A DNA stretch of 61,999 bases from an uncultured Alphaproteobacteria bacterium (GTDB lineage Bacteria; Pseudomonadota; Alphaproteobacteria; HIMB59; GCA-002718135): contig CACNLM010000009.1 of NCBI GenBank assembly GCA_902621305.1, forward strand, positions 1 through 61,999, written 5' to 3'. Each line of letters starts with the position of its first letter. Position 1 is the first letter of the stretch. The notes under the pieces were generated by a model that had not been told where the DNA came from, did not search any database, and saw only the letters and a list, made by a program, of their open reading frames with translations. Below, piece after piece: positions 30,099-38,949 of the stretch. Made by a program: the position numbers and the translations under genes.

Positions 30099-31256
30099 AT
30101 GGAAGTTTCAAAAAGAATATTTAACTTAGAGACTGAAACAGCATTTTCTATTCTTGCTAAAGCAAATGAACTTGCTGCTAAAGGTAAAGATATTATTAAT
30201 TTGGGAATAGGACAGCCCGATTTTCCTACACCAATAAATATTCAGGAAGCTGCTATTAAAGCAATCAAAGATGGTCATCACGGTTATACTCCATCAAATG
30301 GAATACCTGAATTACGAAAAGCAATATCAGAACTAATATTCAGTAAATACAAAGCAAATATTAAACCAGAAAATATTTTAATAACTCCAGGAGGCAAGCC
30401 TGTAATTTTTATTTCAGCATTATTATTAGGTAGTGAAAATAGAGAAATAATTTTCCCTGATCCAGGATTTCCAATTTATAGATCTATGATAAAATACAGT
30501 GGTGCAAAATCTATACCATTACAACTTTCCGAAAAAGATAATTTTGAAATTAATACTGAAAAATTAAAAGAATTAATTTCTGATAAAACAAGTTTGATAA
30601 TAATAAACAATCCAAACAATCCAACAGGATCATATATGAATAAGAAAAAAATTACTGATCTTGTTAATTTATTAGAGGAGTATCCAAACATATGCATTTT
30701 AAGTGATGAAATTTATAGTAATATCATTTTCAATAATGAAAAAATGCCATCATTATTAGAATATGAGAGCATAAGAGACAGACTAATAGTCCTTGAAGGA
30801 TGGAGCAAAACATATTGTATGACTGGATGGAGGTTGGGGTGGAGTGTATGGCCAGACAATTTAATTGAACATGCTAATAAAATATGTGTCAATTACAATT
30901 CCTGCGCTACCTCAATTTCACAATATGCAGGTATAGAAGCAATAAAAGGATCGCAAAAAGAAATAACAAAAATTGTTAGTGAATTTCAAAAAAGAAAAGA
31001 GTACGTTTTTAATGAATTGAATAAATTAGATAAAATTTCTTGTTTTGAACCAGGTGGTGCGTTTTATGCATTTCCCAATATTGCAAAAACTGGATTGAGC
31101 GGTAATAAATTTGCAGAAATTGCACTTGAAGAGAAAGGTGTTGCATTAGTTCCAGGCTCTAGTTTTGGTGATAATGCTGATGAATTTGTTAGAATAAGTT
31201 TTGCTAATTCTCTAGAAAACATTAAAGAAGCTATAGATAGATTATCAACAATATGA
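30099..31256 (+). CDS. Class I/II PLP-dependent aminotransferase
   Basis: Transfers an amino group between an amino acid and a 2-oxo acid using pyridoxal phosphate, 385 residues. Motifs are GIGQPDFPTP near the N-terminus, the YTPSNGIPELRKAI substrate region, NNPNNPTGS, and the PLP lysine in GWSKTYCMTGWRLGW. It resembles the aspartate-aminotransferase (AspB/AspC-like) subgroup, but the amino acid cannot be fixed from sequence alone. It overlaps glnB by 4 bases (ATGA), so the two are co-translated, tying the enzyme to nitrogen signalling. The pairing with glnB is unusual; glnB usually precedes glnA directly. Confidence 0.9.
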   Translation: MEVSKRIFNLETETAFSILAKANELAAKGKDIINLGIGQPDFPTPINIQEAAIKAIKDGHHGYTPSNGIPELRKAISELIFSKYKANIKPENILITPGGKPVIFISALLLGSENREIIFPDPGFPIYRSMIKYSGAKSIPLQLSEKDNFEINTEKLKELISDKTSLIIINNPNNPTGSYMNKKKITDLVNLLEEYPNICILSDEIYSNIIFNNEKMPSLLEYESIRDRLIVLEGWSKTYCMTGWRLGWSVWPDNLIEHANKICVNYNSCATSISQYAGIEAIKGSQKEITKIVSEFQKRKEYVFNELNKLDKISCFEPGGAFYAFPNIAKTGLSGNKFAEIALEEKGVALVPGSSFGDNADEFVRISFANSLENIKEAIDRLSTI

Positions 31257-31594
31257 AAAAAATAGAAGCAATCATTAAACCATTTAAACTTTCTCAAGTT
31301 AAAGAGGCTTTGCATGAACTTGGAATATCCGGTATGACATTGGTAGATGTAAAAGGTTTTGGTAGACAAAGAGGATCAACTGGTGGGATTGATCCTAACG
31401 ATGGGTATGATGATGAATTTTTAGCAAAAATGAAACTAGAGGTAATTGTTGAAGATCATCAAGTAGACGATGTTATTAAATCAATAAAAACTAGCGCATA
31501 TTCAGGTAAAATCGGTGATGGTAAGATTTTTGTATCAAACATTGAACAAGTAATCAGAATAAGAACTGGTGAAAAAGACAGTGATGCTGTCTAA
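31253..31594 (+). CDS. glnB: P-II nitrogen regulatory protein with altered T-loop
   Basis: Trimeric signal protein that reads 2-oxoglutarate and ATP/ADP and controls glutamine synthetase and other targets, 113 residues. The body is classical: MKKIEAIIKPFKLSQVKEAL at the start, GFGRQRG before the T-loop, and SGKIGDGKIF plus IRIRTGEKD at the end. The T-loop (about 41-56) reads GSTGGIDPNDGYDDEF. It is one residue longer than the usual HTELYRGAEY version, with the RGAEY motif around the uridylylated Tyr51 replaced by NDGY (Tyr52). Canonical uridylylation is therefore doubtful. It is separated from glnA by 245 bases holding two glutamine riboswitches. Confidence 0.94.
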   Translation: MKKIEAIIKPFKLSQVKEALHELGISGMTLVDVKGFGRQRGSTGGIDPNDGYDDEFLAKMKLEVIVEDHQVDDVIKSIKTSAYSGKIGDGKIFVSNIEQVIRIRTGEKDSDAV

Positions 31595-31637
31595 TTCTTC
31601 TTTACTTTTATATAAAACCAAGTAATTATATAATAAT

Positions 31638-31684
31638 CGTTCAACTCTTTTAGAGTCGGAAGTAGGCATTGTGCCGAAGGAACG
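31638..31684 (+). ncRNA. Glutamine riboswitch aptamer 1 (glnA RNA motif)
   Basis: Matches the glnA-motif consensus. P1 arms CGTTC and GAACG (31638-31642, 31680-31684) enclose a hairpin ACTC...GAGT, the conserved CGGAAGTAGG core, a small GGC/GCC hairpin and the conserved GAAGGAACGC 3' side. Known aptamers of this class bind L-glutamine and sit ahead of nitrogen-assimilation genes. First of two copies. Confidence 0.93.
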
Positions 31685-31702
31685 CATGCAAAAGTTATAA
31701 AT

Positions 31703-31751
31703 CGTTCAACCTATGATATAGGTCGGAAGTAAGCAAAAAGCTGAAGGAACG
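31703..31751 (+). ncRNA. Glutamine riboswitch aptamer 2 (glnA RNA motif)
   Basis: Second copy, 18 bases after the first. It has the same P1 arms CGTTC/GAACG, hairpin ACCTA...TAGGT, core CGGAAGTAAG, small AGC/GCT hairpin and 3' GAAGGAACGC. The paired arms differ from copy 1 in sequence but conserve pairing, so both copies are under structural selection. Two aptamers in series would give a steeper or cooperative response. Confidence 0.93.
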
Positions 31752-31792
31752 CGCATAAAAAGCAGATTTCATAACTAGAGCATGATTTAACC

Positions 31793-31815
31793 GGGTAACG
31801 CTGGATAGCATACCC
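31793..31815 (+). promoter_or_regulatory. Possible expression-platform hairpin before glnA
   Basis: GGGTA and TACCC arms, with an inner GCT/AGC pairing, are followed by TTTTGTTG. It lies between aptamer 2 and the AGGAG ribosome site of glnA. It could act as a weak terminator or attenuator controlled by the riboswitches. The alternative is control of ribosome access; the sequence alone does not decide. Confidence 0.45.
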
Positions 31816-31839
31816 TTTTGTTGAAGTAAGGAGATAGAT

Positions 31840-33270
31840 ATGAAATTAAAAAGCTCGACTCCAAAAGATTTAATGTCTGAAATTAAAGATATGGACATTA
31901 AAATGGTTGATATGCGCTTTACTGATATACCAGGAACAACTCAACATTTTACAATACCAATTAAATTTTTAGATGAAGATATATTTTCTGATGGACTTGG
32001 TTTTGATGGATCTTCAGTAAGAGGTTTCCAGGAAATTCAAGACAGTGACATGATTGTTTTGCCAGATGCAACAACAGCCTACATAGATCCATTTTTTTCA
32101 GAAAAAACTTTAGCATTACATTGTAATATTAAAGATCCTGTAACTTTGGTTGATTATAGTCGTGACCCAAGAAATATTGCTAAAAAAGCTGAGGCATATT
32201 TGAGATCATCTGGAATTGGTGACACAGCATTTTTTGGACCTGAAGCAGAATTTTTTGTATTTAATAATGTTCAATTTGATTCTGGATCAAACTTTGCATT
32301 TCATGAAGTTGATTCTGTTGAAGGCACCTGGAATAGTGGTGCTGAAGAAAACCCAAACTTAGGTCATAAACCTAGACATAAAGAAGGTTATTTTCCTTTA
32401 CCGCCAGTAGATACACTTCAGGATGTAAGGACTGAAATGGTAATGACAATGCAAGACATTGGTCTTACTGTTGAAGCTCATCACCATGAAGTTGCAACAG
32501 GAGGACAGTGTGAAATTGATTTAGAATTTTCACCACTCTTGAAGATGGCTGATGATATGATGAAATATAAGTATGTTGTTAAAAATGTTGCGAGACAACA
32601 TGGAATGACTGCTACATTTATGCCTAAACCTTTATTTGAGGATAATGGTTCAGGTATGCACGTTCATCAAAGTGTTTGGAAAGACGGTGACACATTAATG
32701 TATAAAGAGGGTAACTATGCTAACCTAAGTGATCTTGCTCTAAACTATATTGGAGGTATTCTTAAGCATGCACCTGCTCTCTTAGCTTTTTGTGCTCCTA
32801 CTACTAATTCTTATAAAAGATTGGTCCCAGGCTTTGAGGCTCCGGTGAACATTGTTTACTCTCAAAGAAATAGAACTGCATCTGTTAGAATTCCTGCTTA
32901 TTCTCAAAGCCCTAAAGCAAAAAGAATGGAATTTAGATGTCCAGATCCTAGTGCAAATCCATATCTAGCATTCTCAGCAATGTTAATGGCAGGATTAGAC
33001 GGGATTAAAAATAAAATTGATCCCGGTGATCCAACAGATATAAATCTTTATGCTGCTAGCGAAGAAGTTTTATCTAAAATTCAATCTACTCCTGGATCCT
33101 TAGCTGAATCTCTTGAAGCTCTAGAAAAAGATCATGCATTTTTATTAGAGGGCGATGTTTTTACTAAAGATGTAATTGAAACTTATATTAGCTATAAAAA
33201 AGAGAGTGAGGTCGACCCTATTAATATTAGACCTCATCCACACGAGTTTAAACTATACTACGACGTGTAG
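31840..33270 (+). CDS. glnA: Glutamine synthetase type I
   Basis: Makes glutamine from glutamate, ammonia and ATP. The 476 residues match the GSI dodecamer family. Motifs include [30 protein letters not shown] (metal Glu), [27 protein letters not shown] and [20 protein letters not shown] Tyr in [10 protein letters not shown] corresponds to the adenylylation site of GSI-beta enzymes. The ATG is preceded by AAGGAGATAG. Two tandem glutamine riboswitches precede it, so end-product control of expression is expected. A strong terminator follows, making this a single-gene transcript unless read from glnB. Confidence 0.97.
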   Translation: MKLKSSTPKDLMSEIKDMDIKMVDMRFTDIPGTTQHFTIPIKFLDEDIFSDGLGFDGSSVRGFQEIQDSDMIVLPDATTAYIDPFFSEKTLALHCNIKDPVTLVDYSRDPRNIAKKAEAYLRSSGIGDTAFFGPEAEFFVFNNVQFDSGSNFAFHEVDSVEGTWNSGAEENPNLGHKPRHKEGYFPLPPVDTLQDVRTEMVMTMQDIGLTVEAHHHEVATGGQCEIDLEFSPLLKMADDMMKYKYVVKNVARQHGMTATFMPKPLFEDNGSGMHVHQSVWKDGDTLMYKEGNYANLSDLALNYIGGILKHAPALLAFCAPTTNSYKRLVPGFEAPVNIVYSQRNRTASVRIPAYSQSPKAKRMEFRCPDPSANPYLAFSAMLMAGLDGIKNKIDPGDPTDINLYAASEEVLSKIQSTPGSLAESLEALEKDHAFLLEGDVFTKDVIETYISYKKESEVDPINIRPHPHEFKLYYDV

Positions 33271-33289
33271 AATTACACTTGTCTCTATA

Positions 33290-33318
33290 AAAAAAACCGC
33301 CTTAGGGCGGTTTTTTTT
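33290..33318 (+). terminator. Intrinsic terminator after glnA
   Basis: CCGCC (33297-33301) and GGCGG (33306-33310) with a TTAG loop, preceded by a run of A and followed by a run of T. A strong textbook terminator 20 bases past the glnA stop; the A-run would also let it work on the other strand. Confidence 0.92.
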
Positions 33319-33354
33319 ATGTTTTTAGAACAACACTTTTGATAAGAAATATTA

Positions 33355-35289
33355 GTGGCTAAAAAATCTACTTATAATGCCAAGGATATTGAGGTACTTG
33401 AAGGTCTTGAGCCTGTTCGTAAAAGACCAGGAATGTATATTGGAAGCACAAACCAAGATGGCCTTCATCATTTAGTTAATGAGGTATTAGATAATAGTAT
33501 AGATGAAGTTTTAGCAGGTCATGCAACTGATATAAATTTTCAATATAAAAAAGATGGTTCAATAAAAATAAAAGATAATGGAAGAGGTATTCCTATTGAT
33601 TTTCATCCAAAATATAAAAATAAAAGAGCACTTGAAGTAGTTTTAACTACACTTCACGCAGGTGGTAAATTTAATAGTAATGCTTACAAAACTTCTGGTG
33701 GATTACACGGGGTTGGGATTTCTGTTGTAAATGCATTAAGTTCTTTATTACAAGTTCAGGTATTCAAAGATGGAAAAGTGTATAGACAAGATTACTCAAA
33801 AGGAAAGGTTAAGACAAAAATAAAAATTGAAAAATGTAGCAAAAAATTAAAAGGTACAGAAATTTCTTTTATCCCAGATGAAAGCATATTTGAAGAAACA
33901 CAATTTGTTCCAAAAAAATTATATAATTTTATAAATATGAAATCAGTATTAGTTGGAGGCACAACTATCAACTTTGAAATTGATAAAGAATTAATAAAAG
34001 ATAAGACCCCTAACAAAAAAAGTTTTTTTTATAAAAAAGGAATTGAAGATTATTTTCAATTAGAATACGCAAACAACTCTAAATTATTTGAAAAAAATTT
34101 TTTATTAAAATCAAAAATTAAAGATAATGAAAATTTTGAAACTTTAATTTTATTTAATACTAATGAAAATTCAAGTTTAATGTCATATTGTAACACTATT
34201 GAAACACCAGATGGCGGCTCTCATGAAAATGGTATTCGTAATGGAATTCTTAAAGCTATAAAACTTTATGGCCAAAAAAATCAATTCTCAAAAATCGGTA
34301 ATATCAATCACAGTGATATTTTTGATTACTCTAACGTTATTATTTCAATCTTTATAAATGATCCAAGTTTTGAAGGTCAAACTAAAAAGAGAATAATAAT
34401 GCCAAGTTTACAAAAAGAAATTGAAACAAAAACACAACAAGAATTTTTATTATGGTTAAATGCTAATAAGAAAAATTCAAAAATACTTTTAGATAATTTA
34501 ATTGAAAGAGCTCTTCAAAGAACTGATTTATCAAAAATTAAAGAGTTAGATAGGAAAAGTATTAAGGAAAGAAATCGTCTTCCAGGTAAATTAGTAGATT
34601 GTTCGAGTAAATCAATAAAAGATTCTGAAATATTTATTGTTGAAGGCGACAGTGCTGGAGGTTCTGCTAAACAAGCAAGAAATAGAGAATTTCAAGCAAT
34701 ACTTCCTTTAAGGGGAAAAATATTAAATGTTTATAATGTTGGGCTATCTAAAATTGCTGATAACAATGAAATACAAAATCTTATTCAATCTTTAGGTTGT
34801 GGTATTGGAAAAAACTTTGAAATTTCAAAACTTCGATATGAGAAAATAATTTTAATGACTGATGCGGATGTAGATGGTTCACATATTGCAACTCTACTTA
34901 TTACTTTTTTTTATAAATATATGAAAAGTTTAATTGATGAAAATAAACTATATCTAGCAATGCCTCCTTTATTTAAAATTTATAACAAAAATAAATCTTT
35001 TTACGCATATGATGAAAAAGAGAAAGATAAATTAATTGAAAAAGAATTTAAGTCTGACAATTATAACATTACAAGATTTAAAGGTTTGGGTGAAATGCCA
35101 GCTGATCAATTGAAAGAGACTACAATGGATCAAAATAAAAGAAATCTATTATTGATTAACTCTGAAAAAGCTAAGAAAGATATCAAGAATACCGAAAGTT
35201 TATTCGAAACCTTGATGGGAAAACAAGCAGAGTTACGTTTTAAATTTATTCAAAATAATGCTAACTTCATTAAAAATTTAGACGTCTAA
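33355..35289 (+). CDS. parE: DNA topoisomerase IV subunit B
   Basis: ATPase subunit of a type II topoisomerase, 644 residues. The GHKL ATPase motifs are NEVLDNSIDE, DNGRGIPID and GGLHGVGISVVNALS. The TOPRIM domain has VEGDSAGGSAKQ and MTDADVDGSH, and PLRGKILNVYNVG lies between. The length (close to E. coli ParE, far shorter than GyrB at about 800) and the start DIEVLEGLEPVRKRPGMYIG favour ParE over GyrB. The start codon is GTG at 33355. glpK begins 3 bases after its stop, so the two may be co-transcribed. parC is not in the window. Confidence 0.9.
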   Translation: MAKKSTYNAKDIEVLEGLEPVRKRPGMYIGSTNQDGLHHLVNEVLDNSIDEVLAGHATDINFQYKKDGSIKIKDNGRGIPIDFHPKYKNKRALEVVLTTLHAGGKFNSNAYKTSGGLHGVGISVVNALSSLLQVQVFKDGKVYRQDYSKGKVKTKIKIEKCSKKLKGTEISFIPDESIFEETQFVPKKLYNFINMKSVLVGGTTINFEIDKELIKDKTPNKKSFFYKKGIEDYFQLEYANNSKLFEKNFLLKSKIKDNENFETLILFNTNENSSLMSYCNTIETPDGGSHENGIRNGILKAIKLYGQKNQFSKIGNINHSDIFDYSNVIISIFINDPSFEGQTKKRIIMPSLQKEIETKTQQEFLLWLNANKKNSKILLDNLIERALQRTDLSKIKELDRKSIKERNRLPGKLVDCSSKSIKDSEIFIVEGDSAGGSAKQARNREFQAILPLRGKILNVYNVGLSKIADNNEIQNLIQSLGCGIGKNFEISKLRYEKIILMTDADVDGSHIATLLITFFYKYMKSLIDENKLYLAMPPLFKIYNKNKSFYAYDEKEKDKLIEKEFKSDNYNITRFKGLGEMPADQLKETTMDQNKRNLLLINSEKAKKDIKNTESLFETLMGKQAELRFKFIQNNANFIKNLDV

Positions 35290-35292
35290 TTT

Positions 35293-36774
35293 ATGAAAAA
35301 ATATTTTTTGGTAATAGATCAAGGAACAACAAGTTCAAGAATTGTACTGTATAATAAAAAATTTGAAATATTCGATATTGTCCAAAAAGAATTTAAACAA
35401 TATTTTCCCAATGAAGGATGGGTAGAACATAATGCAACAGAAATTTGGGATGATGTTAGAAATTTAATTTCAAAAATATTAAGAAAAAATAAGTTAAATT
35501 CAAAAAATATAATTTCAATTGGAATTACTAATCAAAGAGAAACAACAGTTTTGTGGAATAAGAAAACTGGGAAACCAGTTTACAGAGCAATAGTCTGGCA
35601 AGATAGAAGAACAGCTAATCTTTGTGAAAATTTAAAAAGAAAAGGGATTGATAAAAAAATTCAAAAAATAACTGGTCTAGAGCTTGATCCATATTTTTCA
35701 GCTACTAAAATTAAATGGATTATTGATAATGTTAAGGAAGTAAATAAGAATTTAAAAAATAATAATTTACTTTTTGGAACAATAGACACCTGGCTATTAT
35801 GGAAATTAACCAAGGGAAAATCTCACCTAACAGATATATCAAATGCCTCAAGAACCATGATTTTTGATTCTCAAAAAGAGCAGTGGTCTGACAAAATTTT
35901 AAAAATATTTAGTATTCCAAAAAATATCTTACCAACAGTAGTAGAAAATGCGTATGATTTTGGGTCTACTAAATTATTTGGTGATTCAATACCAATTGGC
36001 GGCATGGCTGGAGATCAACAGTCAGCAACAATTGGTCAAGCGTGTTTTAAAAAAGGGCAATCAAAAAGTACGTATGGTACAGGCTGTTTTCTTCTTATGA
36101 ATATTGGAGAAAAATTTAAATTATCTAACAATAGATTACTAACAACTGTTGCTTTTAAAATAAATGGTAAAAAAATGTTTTGCTATGAAGGAAGTATTTT
36201 TGTAGCTGGTTCTGCCATACAATGGCTTCGGGATAATTTAAAATTTATAAAAAATTCTAGTGAAACTGATAAATTTTATAAAAAAGCTAATAAAGATGAA
36301 AATTTATTTTTTGTCCCGGCTTTAACTGGACTTGGCGCACCATATTGGAACCCTAATGCGAGAGGAACATTTTTTGGCATCACTAGAAATACGTCTAAAG
36401 AAGATATTATCAAAGCAACTTTGGACAGCCTATCTTTTCAAACCTATGAATTAATTGAGTGTATGGAAAAAGATTCTAAGACAAAGATTAGTGAAATAAG
36501 AGTTGATGGAGGTATGGTTAAAAATAATAGCTTTCTACAAAGTTTAGCAAATATTTCTCAAATTAAAATTATTAGACCAAGTAATGTAGAGACTACTTCA
36601 CTTGGCGCAGCATATCTTGCAGCAATTCAATCTGGATATTTAAAAAATACAAGCCAAATAAGTAAACTTTGGAAAAAAGATAAAACAGTAAAAGCAAATA
36701 TTAATAAATCCATTTCAACTTCTAGTATTAGTAAGTGGAAATCAATTATAAATGTAGTCAATAATTTTTATTAA
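35293..36774 (+). CDS. glpK: Glycerol kinase
   Basis: FGGY-family kinase making glycerol 3-phosphate from glycerol and ATP, 493 residues. Motifs are DQGTTSSRIVLYN at the N-terminus, GITNQRETTVLWN, WQDRRT, GTIDTWLLWKLT, TYGTGCFLLMNIG and the PALTGLGAPYWNP segment. All fit GlpK rather than xylulose or ribulose kinases. It lies 3 bases behind parE and its 3' end overlaps the convergent amidotransferase gene by 17 bases. No glycerol facilitator or glycerol-phosphate dehydrogenase is nearby. Confidence 0.94.
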   Translation: MKKYFLVIDQGTTSSRIVLYNKKFEIFDIVQKEFKQYFPNEGWVEHNATEIWDDVRNLISKILRKNKLNSKNIISIGITNQRETTVLWNKKTGKPVYRAIVWQDRRTANLCENLKRKGIDKKIQKITGLELDPYFSATKIKWIIDNVKEVNKNLKNNNLLFGTIDTWLLWKLTKGKSHLTDISNASRTMIFDSQKEQWSDKILKIFSIPKNILPTVVENAYDFGSTKLFGDSIPIGGMAGDQQSATIGQACFKKGQSKSTYGTGCFLLMNIGEKFKLSNNRLLTTVAFKINGKKMFCYEGSIFVAGSAIQWLRDNLKFIKNSSETDKFYKKANKDENLFFVPALTGLGAPYWNPNARGTFFGITRNTSKEDIIKATLDSLSFQTYELIECMEKDSKTKISEIRVDGGMVKNNSFLQSLANISQIKIIRPSNVETTSLGAAYLAAIQSGYLKNTSQISKLWKKDKTVKANINKSISTSSISKWKSIINVVNNFY

Positions 36775-37579
36775 GATTTAACCAATTTGAAAGTTCTAAA
36801 GAATGGATTTCTTCATCAACTACATCATCATATATATGTAATTCTTTTTTCTCAAGATTATCAGGGTTTTGTAAAATCATTTTTTCGTTTTCAAATTCTG
36901 ATAAATTTTCATATACTTTTTGTTCTAACAAAATATCTTTTCTCATTTCCATAAGTCCGGCCATCCATTTTGAATTAAATTCTGGATGGTATTGCACTGC
37001 CCAAACACTTGATTGATTTACTTCAAAGCTTATAGATTGGAATTGACTGATCTTATTTGAGGCTAGTACCTTAGTTTCTTTTGGAAGCTTTTCTGCTTCA
37101 TCATAATGCCAACAGAGTGCATTAAATGATTTTTTTTTGTTTTTATACATGGGATGAATTTCACCAACTTGATTTAATGTAATATTTTTAGCTAAAACTG
37201 CTTCAAGACCATTTGGATTTTTTCTTACTTTACCTCCTGCGGCAGTTACTAAAACCTGAAGCCCCCAACAACTTCCAAAAATTTTATTTTTTCTTTTAAA
37301 TAATTCTTTAGCTAACTCTATTTGATTGGTGATGGATTTAGTCATATTATATATATTAAGCAAACTACCTGTCCAAGCAACTGCTTCGAAATCATCTAGG
37401 CTTATGCCTAAAGGAAGATAATTATCATCAATAGCAGGGTGAATAATAGTTACATTTATTTTTGAATTTGAATATTTTTTTAAAATTTTTTCATACACTT
37501 GAAATTGAGTATCCATACTCAATTTTGTATACCGATCTGAGGCTTCTTTTTCATTTCCATCAACTAATAATATGTTCAT
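36758..37579 (-). CDS. Class I glutamine amidotransferase-like protein
   Basis: 273-residue protein with a GATase class 1 fold. The nucleophile elbow is FGSCWGLQVLV (Cys104), and the His-x-Glu pair lies in VQYHPEFNSKW. The usual synthase partner domain is absent, so it is a stand-alone amidotransferase or gamma-glutamyl hydrolase-type enzyme, similar in layout to proteins loosely labelled GMP synthase-like. The C-terminal ~50 residues are acidic and divergent. It converges on glpK (17-base overlap) and diverges from iolE across 43 bases. The substrate is unknown. Confidence 0.85.
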   Translation of the reverse strand: MNILLVDGNEKEASDRYTKLSMDTQFQVYEKILKKYSNSKINVTIIHPAIDDNYLPLGISLDDFEAVAWTGSLLNIYNMTKSITNQIELAKELFKRKNKIFGSCWGLQVLVTAAGGKVRKNPNGLEAVLAKNITLNQVGEIHPMYKNKKKSFNALCWHYDEAEKLPKETKVLASNKISQFQSISFEVNQSSVWAVQYHPEFNSKWMAGLMEMRKDILLEQKVYENLSEFENEKMILQNPDNLEKKELHIYDDVVDEEIHSLELSNWLNLNKNY

Positions 37580-37622
37580 ATTTATCTTTATTTTTCATCT
37601 ATCATGAAATATGTAAAACTTC

Positions 37623-38516
37623 ATGAAAATTAAACTTGGCATTGCGCCAATTGCATGGAGCAATGATGATATGCCAGAACTAGGAGGAGATACTCCTATT
37701 GAGAAATGTTTAGAGGATGCAAGCACATCTGGATTTACAGGTATTGAATTAGGTGGAAAATTTCCTAGAAACCCTGGAATTACAAAATTTCTTTTAGAAA
37801 AATTTAATTTAAAAATGCCAGGTGGTTGGTATGGTGCATTACTAAGAAAAAGAAGTGCTAAAGAAGAATGGTTAGCACTTCAAGATCATTTAAATTTATT
37901 AAAGTTAATAAATGCAGATGTTTTTGTTTTTGCTGATGTGTCTGGATCAATCCAAGGAGATCAATCAAAACCTCTTAGTAAAAGACCAAAACTTGAAAAA
38001 GATGAATGGGATAGCTATTGCAAAAAAATCAGTGAATTATCTGATATGCTGATGGATGAAGGAATGCCAATGTCGTATCATGAGCATATGGGAACTATTA
38101 TACAGTCCGAGGAAGATGTAGATCGATTTATGGATATGACAAATCAAAATACATTTTTGCTTTACGATACTGGACACTTAATGTTTGCCGAAGCAAATTA
38201 CGAAAGAGTATTAAAAAATTATATTTCTCGAATTAACCATGTTCATTGTAAGGATATTAGAAAAGATGTTTTTTTAAAATCTATTAAAGATGACTTAAGT
38301 TTTAGAGATTCTTTTTTAGATGGGGTTTTCACTGTTCCTGGAGATGGATGTATTGATTACGATCCATTGATTAAGATATTATATAAGGCAAAATATCAGG
38401 AATGGTTAATTATTGAAGCTGAGCAGGATCCAAAAAAAGCAAACCCTCTTGAATATGCAAAATTAGGACATAATTATTTGCATAATATAATAACAAAAAA
38501 TGGGTATATTCTTTAA
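37623..38516 (+). CDS. iolE: Myo-inosose-2 dehydratase
   Basis: Sugar-phosphate isomerase-type TIM barrel, 297 residues. It dehydrates scyllo-inosose in inositol breakdown. The N-terminus GIAPIAWSNDDMPELGGDT and FTGIELGGKFPR are strongly characteristic of IolE. Metal-site candidates include the Glu/His in MSYHEHMGTI, the Asp/His in YDTGHLMFAE and the final Glu in IIEAEQDP. No other iol gene (iolG, iolD, iolB, iolC) is in the window, so this copy is isolated here. It overlaps the following cytochrome gene by 17 bases. Confidence 0.92.
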   Translation: MKIKLGIAPIAWSNDDMPELGGDTPIEKCLEDASTSGFTGIELGGKFPRNPGITKFLLEKFNLKMPGGWYGALLRKRSAKEEWLALQDHLNLLKLINADVFVFADVSGSIQGDQSKPLSKRPKLEKDEWDSYCKKISELSDMLMDEGMPMSYHEHMGTIIQSEEDVDRFMDMTNQNTFLLYDTGHLMFAEANYERVLKNYISRINHVHCKDIRKDVFLKSIKDDLSFRDSFLDGVFTVPGDGCIDYDPLIKILYKAKYQEWLIIEAEQDPKKANPLEYAKLGHNYLHNIITKNGYIL

Positions 38517-38949
38517 AATAACGTTAAGTACTTTAATTTCATTCATTCCCTTATATGTTCTAGCACACAAAGTAACATTAGAAGACAAATCGTTAGAAAA
38601 GATTGTTAACGAAAGAATGGCAATAATGCAAAAAATTAAAAGCACATCATCAAAGCTTTACAGACTAATAAATTCAGATCAATATGAGGAAATGTTAGAG
38701 CTTAATGAAATTCTTCTTCACTCCGCATCTGAATTTAAAGATTTCTATCCAGAAAATAGTCAAGCAAAAGGAGCTAGTGATAATATTTGGAGTGATCGTG
38801 AGACATTTAATGAATATAACCAAAACTTTGTAGATGATATCGAAATGATATCTTTAAGTATAGAATTAGAAGATAAAGAGATGATAAGTGATGCTATTAA
38901 AGCAATGGCTGCAAATTGCAGCACTTGTCATAAAAAATTTAGAAATTAA
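38500..38949 (+). CDS. Cytochrome c'-type periplasmic haem protein
   Basis: 149-residue secreted c-type cytochrome. Residues 1-22 form a signal peptide ending near VLA-HK. The mature part is predicted all-helical with one haem-attachment motif near the C-terminus, CSTCH (Cys140, Cys143, His144), followed by KKFRN. That position and fold are those of cytochrome c', which binds NO or other gases in known cases. The start overlaps iolE by 17 bases and the stop overlaps the convergent permease gene by 4. Class II cytochrome c556 is the main alternative. Confidence 0.85.
   Translation: MGIFFKITLSTLISFIPLYVLAHKVTLEDKSLEKIVNERMAIMQKIKSTSSKLYRLINSDQYEEMLELNEILLHSASEFKDFYPENSQAKGASDNIWSDRETFNEYNQNFVDDIEMISLSIELEDKEMISDAIKAMAANCSTCHKKFRN

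Noticed and set aside
31595-31839. Short protein read antisense across the glnB-glnA gap
   Set aside because: The region is explained by two glutamine riboswitches; the antisense frame (about 31695-31898) runs through conserved RNA structure into glnA.
33355-35289. Gyrase subunit B
   Set aside because: 644 residues with ParE-like N-terminus and no GyrB-specific insertion; topoisomerase IV B fits better, though the two families are close.
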